NCBI GenBank assembly: GCA_001460835.1
Contig: CYKH01000659.1
Coordinates: 1 to 25,501, forward strand
Source of the DNA: Bodo saltans
Lineage: Eukaryota > Euglenozoa > Kinetoplastea > Eubodonida > Bodonidae
Direction: 5' to 3'
DNA: 25,501 bases
Shown: positions 1 to 7,331 of the stretch, in pieces
Position numbering within the stretch: the first letter of the stretch is position 1
Layout: each line of letters opens with the position of its first letter
Position numbers and translations under genes: made by a program
Notes under the pieces: generated by a model
Told to the model about the DNA's origin: nothing
Seen by the model: the letters and a program-made list of their open reading frames with translations, nothing else
Databases searched by the model: none

Positions 1-116
1 CTGGTTGTGTTTTCAGCCATGATGTTGCTGGTTGTGTTCATACGGTTTTTTTTCTTGCAGCCTCCGATTTAAGGGAGGAATTAGTGCGTTGGACAACTGC
101 CTCGAGGTCAAAATAA
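1..116 (+). repeat. Dispersed repeat copy A (head, middle and tail parts)
   Basis: Three parts recur elsewhere in the window. The head, 19-62, runs through a polypyrimidine tract ending in TTGCAG at 55-60; it recurs at 6212-6262, which has a 4-nt insertion and a longer T run. The middle, 66-96, recurs at 7863-7893 with 30 of 31 bases identical. The tail, 96-115, is identical to 6191-6210 over 20 nt. Bases 1-18 look like a shorter, degenerate head, so the window may open inside a small tandem array. I do not recognise the family. The AG at 59-60 could act as a spliced-leader acceptor for the gene downstream. Confidence 0.7.
44..60 (+). promoter_or_regulatory. Candidate trans-splice acceptor (polypyrimidine tract + AG)
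   Basis: A T-rich tract is followed directly by TTGCAG, with AG at 59-60. This is the best acceptor-like signal upstream of the coiled-coil gene. It lies 160 nt before the ATG at 220 and 411 nt before the ATG at 471. The same arrangement is present at 6243-6260. Confidence 0.45.
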
Positions 117-219
117 GCTCCAAGTCAATCGTTTTGCCTCTGGTGTTTTGGTACTTAGAGTTGACCCGGAACGAGCGCTTGGCTCTGACATTGTTGAGAG
201 TGCGCGAATTCGGGCCGTG

Positions 220-396
220 ATGGACCATGACGGTGGTGGTGCATCCGCAAGTACTGCTGACGTATTCGGCGATCATCAAGGGAAGAAGAAAGGAGCGGAT
301 CGTCATCATCGTGGAGATACTACGGTGGACGACGATGATGATGCCGGCAGTAGTAGTGGTATGGATCGTGGCTTGAGCGGGTGTGGTGGGAATTGA
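220..396 (+). other. Probable 5' part of the coiled-coil gene, in a different frame
   Basis: From the ATG at 220 this frame encodes about 58 low-complexity residues, starting MDHDGGGASAS and including a VDDDDDAGSSS acidic stretch, and stops at 394-396. The neighbouring frame is open only from 357. From about 375 it reads like the start of a helix (ERVWWELRRQYEEHL) with no ATG until 471. The simplest reading is one gene starting at 220 with a single-base indel near 372-380. That could be real or an assembly error. The alternative is that translation starts at 471 and this part is not coding. The ATG at 220 overlaps the stop of another short open frame (TGATG). Confidence 0.45.
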
Positions 397-470
397 GACG
401 ACAATACGAAGAGCATCTTGTGCAAGCCATTCAAGACGCTGAGGAGAAGGGAGTGATCCTTCCACCGTAC

Positions 471-476
471 ATGACC

Positions 477-516
<40 letters not shown>

Positions 517-1388
517 GGATGGGACAAGAGCGACAAGACAGGGATCACATTGGCAACGTGTCTTCCCATGTGAATGGACTTGTGCTTCGCGCCGCGCATT
601 CTGCCAACGAAGCGCATGCCGCCGCGTCTGTCTCTACTTCTTTTCTTGTTTGCTGCCCAGACTGCAGCCACGCATTTCAGTACGCCCCTCCGTCACTTCC
701 GTGGCAGCTGGCAGAATTTCAACGAGCTGTCGCGAACGCGGAGCTTGCTTCCATCTCTCTGCAAAAAGAACATGCCCTTCGTGGAGAACAGTTTAGCGAC
801 ACCATTCAATCTCTTGGAACAGAGTTGCAACGATTGCGCCAGGAGTCCAAAGAGTGGAAGGAGAAGGCGCTACTTGAGGCCAACCGTGCTGCTGCGTTGG
901 AAGGAGAGAATCGATCGTTTAGGCAAAGATTGCGAATGAGCGATGATTTGTTTGGACGAGGGGTCGTGTTTGCGACGACTGAACGCGCAGTGCCGCCCAC
1001 AACAACCAATGGTAAGATTGCCGTTGGCGTGCGCACCTCTGCGGCATCACGGCACAAACATGGCGAGGACCACTCTTCGCTGCTTCATCATCGAGCTCTT
1101 GTGACATCGAGCCACCTTGAGGAAAGTATTGTGCGCAGCGACGGAGACACAAGCACCACCACTACTGTGCCAGCTGACGCTGCCGTCAATCCAGAAGAGA
1201 AGAAGCGTATTCGACGAGTGTTGGCGCAGTATCTTCAAGAGCACAACCCTGATAGCTTGATGATGATCGACTCCATCTTGGCGCAGTGGAAACATCGGGA
1301 ATACGAACTGGAGCGTGTTCTGCGCATTCCGCCAAGTAAAGCACCGAAAGGACTTCAGGATGCAGCGGTCCGCGGATGGCTGGAATAA
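471..1388 (+). CDS. Coiled-coil protein with poly-Asp start, function unknown
   Basis: The ATG at 471 gives 305 residues; the frame is open back to 357, so the protein probably begins further upstream. It opens with 13 consecutive Asp residues from a GAT repeat. A CCPDCSHAF segment near residue 63 (a CxxC pair, possibly metal-binding) follows. Then comes a roughly 80-residue coiled coil rich in Q, E, L and R (LQKEHALRGEQF onward). The next stretch is low-complexity. The C-terminus contains a helical motif, YLQEHNPDSLMMIDSILAQW followed by KHREYEL. It resembles the short x-Y-x-x-x-(D/N)-P...ILxxWxxREEEL motif common in protist coiled-coil and cytoskeletal proteins. No enzyme domain is visible. 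I do not recognise the gene; a structural or flagellar role would be a guess. Confidence 0.75.
477..515 (+). repeat. GAT trinucleotide repeat (13 units)
   Basis: Thirteen uninterrupted GAT codons encode 13 Asp residues at the start of the coiled-coil protein. Codon usage is pure GAT, so this is a microsatellite likely to vary in length between strains. Confidence 0.95.
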
Positions 1389-1576
1389 AATAAGCGAAGG
1401 TGCACGTTGGACGTGGCATAACGTCGTTGTATGTTGTTGTTTTTTGTACATCTTCGTTTACTTTGTTACCTTTTGTGATTCTCGTTCATCAATAATGCAT
1501 TTATTGCATTGTCATAGAAATTTCTTACTTCACGACTCAACAAGCGTCTTTAGGTCTTCTAGCAAGCACTGTGCTG
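1389..1576 (+). other. Short intergenic spacer
   Basis: This spacer separates the coiled-coil gene from the surface-protein gene. It is T-rich at about 1430-1480 and contains a weak acceptor-like CTTTAG at 1548-1553, 24 nt before the ATG at 1577. No gene is seen. Confidence 0.6.
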
Positions 1577-4500
1577 ATGAGAGAAGTAGCATCTCAAACA
1601 CAGAGGGTAGGACCAAACAGTCACTCTTCTATTATTCGTCCTCGGCTACATTTCCTATCCTCTATTTGTATGTATGCGATCATAATGATCCTAGCTCAAC
1701 TTGCAGCGCTGGTTCCAAGCGGTGTCAATGCCGACTCTATTCCCTGCGTGATGCAGCAGCCGTTTACAATCCAGTCTAATGGGCAATATATCCTCGAGAA
1801 CTGCACTGCGCCCGCCACTGGCGTACCGCCGTTTGTCTACCTCACTACAGGAAGCCCTGCACCGTTAGCGCTAAGCAATGTCACTCTGGACGTAATTGGA
1901 GGTGGAGTGATGCCCTCAATTTACCTGGGAGCAGCGCTGATTTCCAATGTTACTGTGACGATGAGCGGATTGCGTGTAGGACCCTTTGTATTTTCTCCGA
2001 ATGCAACAGACCCAAGCTGGGTATGGTTTCTCTCTACACCTGCGGCGACCAACGTATCGCTGACCTGCATTGATGTCACGATGGACATCACGTTCGTGTT
2101 TCATGCTGCGTCCATTCCTACATTCGTTGGGCTGTTTGTGCTGATTAGTAGTGATTTCGGTCAGATAAGCAACATCTCAGTGCACCTCATAGACTCTCGT
2201 GTTTCCTTTCACTACATCACTCTTCAGCCGCCTCCGAACATAGAGTTGTACGCTTGCAATATTCGAATCGCTACGTACGTGAATACATCTATCGGCGCAA
2301 TTTCAATTGAAGTGATCAACAGTAGAGCCTTTCATATTGTCAACAATTCACTTGCACTGTCAAACTCTTCTTCGTATGGTACAGCTGTTTATTATCTGGC
2401 GCTTAACACGCATGGACTGGTGAAAGGGTCGAACGTGCGAATGGTTGTGCACAACTCATCGATAACAGTCATTGGCTATTTTGGAGGGCTCTTTGACGAG
2501 AATACCACCCAGAATGTTACGAGCCAAGGAGGAGCGATGTCTGTTTTTAGCACCTCCGGCATTCATTTATCGAATTTGTATGTGTCGTTTAATCATTCCT
2601 CCGTGAGCATTGCCTCCGTTTGCACGTATGCATGTGCAGGTTATACCAACGTGCCAAACTCCTCATTTCATGTTGTTGACCTCAACAGCATGGCAATCGG
2701 ATTGGGTGACAGTGCATTCCTTGAGGTGTCGTTTGTCGACAGCACCATTGACATGTCAATGGGCTCAAAGCTTTATGTGTTTGGATTTACAGCTTCCGCG
2801 GAGAGCAACGCTGTCGCCAGCTTGCATCCCAGCTTTGTTATTGGAGTGACTTTTGCCAACAGCATCGTCAACATGTCTATGGGCTCAAACCTTTATGTGT
2901 TTGGATTTACAGCTCCCGAAGAGAGCAATTCCAGCTTCGCTATTCGAGTGACCTTCGACAACAGCGTCGTCAACATGTCTATGGGTGGCGCAAACATCAA
3001 TGTATTTACATGTCAAGTTCCAGTTAGTAAAGTGAGTACCACGTTGGATTTGGGCATTCAAGTGACCTTCAGCAACAGTATCATTGACATGTCAATGGGC
3101 ACAAGCATTAAAGTATTCTGGTGCAGTGCTGCAGTTAGTAACGTGAGCACCGCATTGGATTCTAGTTTAGTAATTCAAGTGACCTTCAGGAACTGCATCA
3201 TTGCTCTAGCGTCACCGGGGGCAGACCTTTTTGCCGTAAGTTGTCAGCTTGCGGGCGGCGATGTCTCGATTGACTTGTTTTCAACAAACTTCACCTTGCT
3301 ATTAAATGGTCCAGCAGCAAGTCAACGGAATGTCGGCGCCGTCGCAGTCAGTGGTGATACAACGCGAAACGCTATTACGGTGCACAACTGCACAATTCAC
3401 GCTGCCATGGATAGCAACCTCTGTTCCATCGCCAGCGCTGAAGTTCTCGCTATCAACGGAACGTCGGCACAGCTTAGTGTTTTGTTGTCAGGAGTGGTCC
3501 TGGTGGCCACCTTATTCCCTCGTGACAACACCAGCACTATTCTACCTATCATTCCAAATGTGTTCTACTTTATGGCGATGGGGTCGAGCCTCCTTGCTAT
3601 TGTTTCTCCACCATCTACGGCGATAAGATCATCGTTGTTTGTCGTATCGAACTCACATGTGATTGCATCGCATATGTGTAATATTCCGTCCGCAACGACG
3701 ACAGTGACGCTAATCGTGTCGGTTGTTTGTGCCATCGGCGTTGTAGGAGCATTAGAAGACTCCACGATCGATATTTCAAACGTGAGCGTCACCCGCCGTT
3801 TTCCAGACACACGCAACTTCCCCGCCTCTTGGGCGAATCCGAACGACTCACTGCTGAATGTCACCACGATTTTGCAGCTGTCTTACCAATCGTCTGTGCC
3901 GTTTTCAACTCTCTTTCAAGGCGGGTCGCCATACGCAGCACTGTTGGCGCAGATTATCGTCAACTCATCAGTCAACAACGTAACAGCGTCTGTCAACAGC
4001 AATTGTGTGGTTGCGTACGATACCACAAGTGGTGTTGCACCGATTGCCACCGATGTGCTGAGCTTTGTCATCCTACCAACGCTTCTGAATGCATCGATCA
4101 TTTTCGTCAACACCGGAACAATATCAACGGTGCTGCCATATGCTGGGCAGGCGGTTGCCGTCGTTGGCCCAGCAGCAATGGTCGGTTCCACTCTCGTTGT
4201 CGAAGACGTTGCACGGCTCACATCACTGTTGGATGTTGTCTTTGATTCTCTCGCATTTACTGGGGCTTGTAGTCAGTTTGCATTTCGCAACATGTCGCTT
4301 GCTGCGGATAAGAGGAACGATGGCAACAACAACAAGGCTCTCATAGGTTCGCGAAATATAGGGACCGTTCGCTACTCAAAGATTACTAGCACTGGAGATA
4401 CGTTGCTGTCACAACCCTCACTCTTTTCGATAAGCCACTGCAGCTTCTCAGGGTTTGACGTGCTGTTCTCCTCGTCATTCGTTCCCAACGCGATGAATGG

Positions 4501-6211
4501 TGACTCTCGCATTCTAGATCTAGGTTGCAACCTCTGGAATACTGCACCACTGCCCATCAGTGTCATCACAGGTGCAGACAAGAACACGAGAGCGTTCCGC
4601 CGCAGCTGCGTCGTGTACGAGCCTAGTGCGTACAATGCAAGTTTGTATTGCGCTGGAATAGTGCCGTCGGGCACTGCGCGCGTCTCGCTCACGTTATTGC
4701 CGCAAGACTCCGTGAGCGTAAGTCGTAGCCCTCACACGCAGAGTCGCAGTCCCAAAGCAGGCGAGGAACTTACAGCACTACATGACGTAAGCGAGATTAT
4801 TGCAACCACGACTTCGAGGATCGCCACGTACACTAGTCTTGTGTTCTCCGCCGCGCGCGGCACCGGCGGCATCTCGACGATTCAGCGGTCAATGCTAGCC
4901 ATCCGCCTCGCTGCGATGTGTGACGCATCGAGTTCAGCTGCAGGTGGTGACGACACAGGCAGCCAGCAGCAAAGTTTGCTCGCTGCTGAAGAGGCGACTG
5001 TTTTCAGCGACTTGTTCTTCAACCCCCTCTCCTTCAGTGTCCCCATCGGCGTTGCGGGGTCTTTCGTGAACGGCGCTGCGGGGACTCTAATCGGGAACAC
5101 GCTGATGGCGTGCTTCGTTGGGTGTGTGTCGCACTGGGTCTGGAGGCTGGAAGGGAAACACGCTGTGCCGCCGTTCATGCTGAAAGTAGTTTCCGTGTTT
5201 GTTCTTGTATTTCCGCTTCCTGGTGCACTTGCAAACATCGCTAAGAGTTTGCTGCAGCCTTCCGTCGGAGCCGCGGTGTCGCTTGTGGTCAGCTCGGAAC
5301 GCGCGCCCAGCTCTGTTGTTGTCGGCGTGGTGCTGTGCATCCCGTGGATCGCGTATGTTGTGCATGGCTCGTGGTGGATGCTGTTGAGGGGGCGCCCGGC
5401 TGGGCAGTTTCTCCTCGGCTGCAAAGCGAATCATTTCGAGCCTTTGTCATTATCAGCTCATCCACAGCAAAACGACCGCAAGAGAATCACTAGGAGGATC
5501 ACATCTTTTGTTGCCGACGCCCAGACAGCCAGGACGGAGTGGGTGATGCCTAGAGGACTGCACGGCAGTGATGGGAGCGGGGATCACCGTCAATTTGGGG
5601 CATGGTTTCTTCTGCGCCGCCTGAGGCCGATATTTGAGCCCTTCACTGCGAGCAGAGAGTGGTACTGCGTAGTGGAGTGGGCCGTGTTGCTGGTTGGCAG
5701 CGTGGTGCTGGGCGTTGCCACTGCAGTCTCTGCGGGTAGTGGGAGTGCCACATGCTCTTTTGCGAGGTGGGGGGCCAGGTGCATATTGGTGCTTGGGTTG
5801 GTCAGCGTCGCTGCTGCGGCTACCCTCCGGCCATTCTGCGTACCACTCGAGCTGTGGATGGCGCTGTTGCTGGGTGCGCTGGAATGCTTGAGCACCGCGC
5901 TTGTGTTGGCCAACGACGTTTACGCAGCACAGATTGTTGTGACGATTTCTGCTGTCGTAGAGACTTGCGTGTGCGTTTTGCCGATGATTTTGGCTGCTAC
6001 GAAGGCAGGCGTTTGCTCCTTCATGTGTGATCAACGCGACATGCAACGCTCCGAGGAGACGGATATTGCATCGCGGCGGGTGCGCAAAGCAGGCACGAGG
6101 CCGATTATCGGCGCCAAGAGCCGCGGTGCGAATGTGTTTGAAGCCACGCAGCAGACGCAGTTGCGCGCACTAGTGGAGCTGGTGTGCAGCACTGCCTCGA
6201 GGTCAAAATAG
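1577..6211 (+). CDS. Large multipass surface protein with repetitive ectodomain (bodonid surface family, possibly bodonin-like)
   Basis: The protein is 1544 residues from the ATG at 1577. An ATG at 1670 would place a typical signal peptide at the very N-terminus (MYAIIMILAQLAALVPSGVNA). The ectodomain, about 1100 residues, is rich in NxS/T glycosylation sites and in short alternating hydrophobic segments such as VTFxNSxxxMSMG, consistent with a stacked beta-helix. Four imperfect tandem repeats lie at ~2728-3205. A conserved-looking juxtamembrane helical segment (SEIIATTTSRIATYTSLVFS, ~4790-4850) follows. Coding region ~5040-6005 encodes about six or seven hydrophobic spans, for example CVVEWAVLLVGSVVLGVATA. 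The cytosolic tail is short and basic, ending STASRSK. Likely location: cell surface. Large multicopy transmembrane families of this style are known from Bodo; assignment to bodonin is from memory and tentative. The last 20 nt before the final base of the stop codon belong to the dispersed repeat. Confidence 0.85.
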   Translation: MREVASQTQRVGPNSHSSIIRPRLHFLSSICMYAIIMILAQLAALVPSGVNADSIPCVMQQPFTIQSNGQYILENCTAPATGVPPFVYLTTGSPAPLALSNVTLDVIGGGVMPSIYLGAALISNVTVTMSGLRVGPFVFSPNATDPSWVWFLSTPAATNVSLTCIDVTMDITFVFHAASIPTFVGLFVLISSDFGQISNISVHLIDSRVSFHYITLQPPPNIELYACNIRIATYVNTSIGAISIEVINSRAFHIVNNSLALSNSSSYGTAVYYLALNTHGLVKGSNVRMVVHNSSITVIGYFGGLFDENTTQNVTSQGGAMSVFSTSGIHLSNLYVSFNHSSVSIASVCTYACAGYTNVPNSSFHVVDLNSMAIGLGDSAFLEVSFVDSTIDMSMGSKLYVFGFTASAESNAVASLHPSFVIGVTFANSIVNMSMGSNLYVFGFTAPEESNSSFAIRVTFDNSVVNMSMGGANINVFTCQVPVSKVSTTLDLGIQVTFSNSIIDMSMGTSIKVFWCSAAVSNVSTALDSSLVIQVTFRNCIIALASPGADLFAVSCQLAGGDVSIDLFSTNFTLLLNGPAASQRNVGAVAVSGDTTRNAITVHNCTIHAAMDSNLCSIASAEVLAINGTSAQLSVLLSGVVLVATLFPRDNTSTILPIIPNVFYFMAMGSSLLAIVSPPSTAIRSSLFVVSNSHVIASHMCNIPSATTTVTLIVSVVCAIGVVGALEDSTIDISNVSVTRRFPDTRNFPASWANPNDSLLNVTTILQLSYQSSVPFSTLFQGGSPYAALLAQIIVNSSVNNVTASVNSNCVVAYDTTSGVAPIATDVLSFVILPTLLNASIIFVNTGTISTVLPYAGQAVAVVGPAAMVGSTLVVEDVARLTSLLDVVFDSLAFTGACSQFAFRNMSLAADKRNDGNNNKALIGSRNIGTVRYSKITSTGDTLLSQPSLFSISHCSFSGFDVLFSSSFVPNAMNGDSRILDLGCNLWNTAPLPISVITGADKNTRAFRRSCVVYEPSAYNASLYCAGIVPSGTARVSLTLLPQDSVSVSRSPHTQSRSPKAGEELTALHDVSEIIATTTSRIATYTSLVFSAARGTGGISTIQRSMLAIRLAAMCDASSSAAGGDDTGSQQQSLLAAEEATVFSDLFFNPLSFSVPIGVAGSFVNGAAGTLIGNTLMACFVGCVSHWVWRLEGKHAVPPFMLKVVSVFVLVFPLPGALANIAKSLLQPSVGAAVSLVVSSERAPSSVVVGVVLCIPWIAYVVHGSWWMLLRGRPAGQFLLGCKANHFEPLSLSAHPQQNDRKRITRRITSFVADAQTARTEWVMPRGLHGSDGSGDHRQFGAWFLLRRLRPIFEPFTASREWYCVVEWAVLLVGSVVLGVATAVSAGSGSATCSFARWGARCILVLGLVSVAAAATLRPFCVPLELWMALLLGALECLSTALVLANDVYAAQIVVTISAVVETCVCVLPMILAATKAGVCSFMCDQRDMQRSEETDIASRRVRKAGTRPIIGAKSRGANVFEATQQTQLRALVELVCSTASRSK
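2728..3205 (+). repeat. Four imperfect tandem repeats in the surface-protein ectodomain
   Basis: Units of about 105-120 nt share the core (I/V)xxMSMGxxxxVF, with cores starting near 2746, 2866, 2968 and 3085. The first two are nearly identical at DNA level through TTTATGTGTTTGGATTTACA. The last two have diverged but keep a V-T-F-x-N-S pattern. This fits recent internal duplication of beta-helix coils. Confidence 0.8.
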
Positions 6212-6262
6212 ATGATGTTGCTGGTTGGTTGTGTTCATACGTGTTTTTTTTTTTTTGCAGCC
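6191..6262 (+). repeat. Dispersed repeat copy B (tail then head)
   Basis: Bases 6191-6210 are identical to 96-115 (tail). The head follows at once at 6212-6262, matching 19-62 with an extra GTTG and a longer T run. In copy A the order is head-middle-tail; here tail precedes head, as at the junction of two tandem units. The tail supplies the final codons and stop of the surface-protein gene. The head supplies a T13 tract and GCAG at 6257-6260. Confidence 0.7.
6243..6260 (+). promoter_or_regulatory. Candidate polypyrimidine/AG processing signal in repeat copy B
   Basis: A run of 13 T residues is followed by GCAG, 32-49 nt after the surface-protein stop. It looks like a trans-splice acceptor. 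However, it is more than 900 nt before the next likely start at 7187, so it may be unused or may serve an unrecognised transcript. Confidence 0.4.
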
Positions 6263-6269
6263 CCCAATC

Positions 6270-6290
6270 ACTGTTTTTCCTCAAAACAGT
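6270..6290 (+). other. Perfect 8-bp inverted repeat (hairpin)
   Basis: ACTGTTTT (6270-6277) and AAAACAGT (6283-6290) pair perfectly around a TCCTC loop. The hairpin lies just downstream of the polypyrimidine/AG of repeat copy B, in the 3' flank of the surface-protein gene. It may be a 3'-UTR structure; no function can be assigned. Confidence 0.5.
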
Positions 6291-6633
6291 AACACCTGGT
6301 TTGTTTTGCCTCAATAACGATCGCTTTTGTGTTTCGTCGCTGTGTCTTGTTTCGAAATAATACCTTACTTTTCCTAAGTAGTTGAAGGCATCGGCGCTTT
6401 TTCTTAAGAAGTGTTGTTTCACCCAAGAATAAAGATTTTCAAACAATCCTTTTTTTGTCATTATGGAGCACAGAGTACTGTTTTTGGCGGTGCTCTGAGC
6501 ATGTACACGCCAAACCTCGTGCCAAAAAGTACAATCCCTTCCACCTAAGATCTTCTTTTTGTGTCCTCTTTCTCCATTGTTGCCCCCTCTACGTGTAATC
6601 CTGCCTCTTGCTTTTTGGTGAATGTTGCGTTGA
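6291..6633 (+). other. Intergenic spacer without a recognisable gene
   Basis: AT-rich spacer with several T runs and AG dinucleotides. A second weak inverted repeat pairs GAGCAC (6466-6471) with GTGCTC (6490-6495). I see no coding signature on either strand. Confidence 0.5.
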
Positions 6634-6982
6634 CGAACTTGTGATTGCCAGCGGGGTTTTTGTTGTTCTGACAAGCTTGTGATTGTTTAGAGTTCCGTTT
6701 TTCGGAATGCTCTTTTGTATGCAGACCTTTTTAGTATCTGTTTTCCTCATTGCTTGCACTCAGACCTTTTTAGTATCTGTTTTCCTCATTGCTTGCTTTA
6801 TCGTACGTATTTTGTAAACAAAAGGATCGCGGACTTTATGGATCGTGTAGAATCGTTTTATCACGTTACTTCCCGGCACCGCGCATCAACGCCCCCGGCA
6901 TCGGCATTCCATCATCGCTCCCACCAAGGATCTGATGACGCTGTATTCCCTCCACCCTTGCGCTCTAGCTCGCCGATTTCGC
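6634..6982 (+). repeat. Tandem duplication, unit 1 (349 bp)
   Basis: Aligns without gaps to 6983-7331 at a constant offset of 349 nt. There are about 9 substitutions outside one non-matching 36-nt block, roughly 97% identity. The unit contains acceptor-like AGs, a 5' leader, and an ATG at 6838 followed by a copy of the first ~48 codons of the downstream gene. Confidence 0.92.
6722..6796 (+). repeat. 39-nt-period direct repeat inside unit 1
   Basis: Bases 6722-6757 and 6761-6796 are identical over 36 nt. In unit 2 the second copy is present (from 7110) but the position of the first (7071-7106) holds unrelated sequence of the same length. Confidence 0.85.
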
Positions 6983-6993
6983 CGAACTTGTGA
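6838..6993 (+). pseudogene. Duplicated first-exon fragment / upstream ORF (51 codons)
   Basis: Starts MDRVESFYHVTSRHRASTPP and matches the N-terminus of the 7187-12307 protein over 48 residues with three differences. It then runs into the start of the second duplication unit, where it stops. Since 349 is not a multiple of three, this copy is out of frame with the main gene. It is either an inert by-product of the duplication or, if transcripts start upstream of it, an upstream ORF that could lower translation. Four of the five base differences from the main copy change the amino acid (two fall in one codon), consistent with little constraint on one copy. Confidence 0.7.
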
Positions 6994-7331
6994 TTGCCAG
7001 CGGGGTTTTTGTTGTTCTGACAAGCTTGTGATTGTTGAGAGTTCCGTTTTTCGGAATGCTCTTTTGTATGTAAAAAAGATTTGCTCGTGCTCTTTGTCGT
7101 ACTCTTACTCAGACCTTTTTAGTATCTGTTTTCCTCATTGCTTGCTTTATCGTAAGTATTTTGTTAACAAAAGGATTGCGGACTTTATGGATCGTGTAGA
7201 ATCGTTTTATCACGTTACTTCCCGGCACCGCGCATCAACGCCCCCGACATCGGGTTTCCATCATCGCTCCCACCAAGGATCTGATGACGCTGTATTCCCT
7301 CCACACTTGCGCTCTAGCTCGCCAATTTCGT
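6983..7331 (+). repeat. Tandem duplication, unit 2 (349 bp)
   Basis: Second copy of the 349-bp unit. It contains the likely leader and true start (7187) of the large gene. Homology ends about 145 nt into the coding region, after codon 48. Confidence 0.92.
7100..7122 (+). promoter_or_regulatory. Candidate trans-splice acceptor region for the cyclase-like gene
   Basis: A pyrimidine-rich stretch ends in CTCAG (AG at 7111-7112), followed by a second T run and AG at 7121-7122, 65-75 nt before the ATG at 7187. Unit 1 carries the same pair of AGs at the matching positions. Confidence 0.4.

Noticed and set aside
32-220. Open frame across repeat copy A (RFKGGISALDN...) as a separate small gene
   Set aside because: It has no ATG start, runs through the polypyrimidine tract, and is best explained by the dispersed repeat. 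The peptide similarity to residues 226-236 of the large protein is reported as a repeat finding instead.
477-515. GAT and other trinucleotide runs as CRISPR-like or satellite arrays
   Set aside because: They are simple in-frame codon repeats without spacers.
4882-5424. Long antisense open frame (180 codons) within the surface-protein gene, and other antisense frames at 5453-6046, 17854-18462 and 20233-20712
   Set aside because: They lie wholly inside well-supported + strand genes, have no recognisable motifs, and reflect the GC-rich codon pattern of the sense strand.
6935-7186. Upstream extension of the cyclase-like gene to an ATG at 6935
   Set aside because: It reads duplication unit 1 in a frame different from the one that encodes the shared N-terminus. 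The ATG at 7187 matches the duplicated start and follows acceptor-like AGs.
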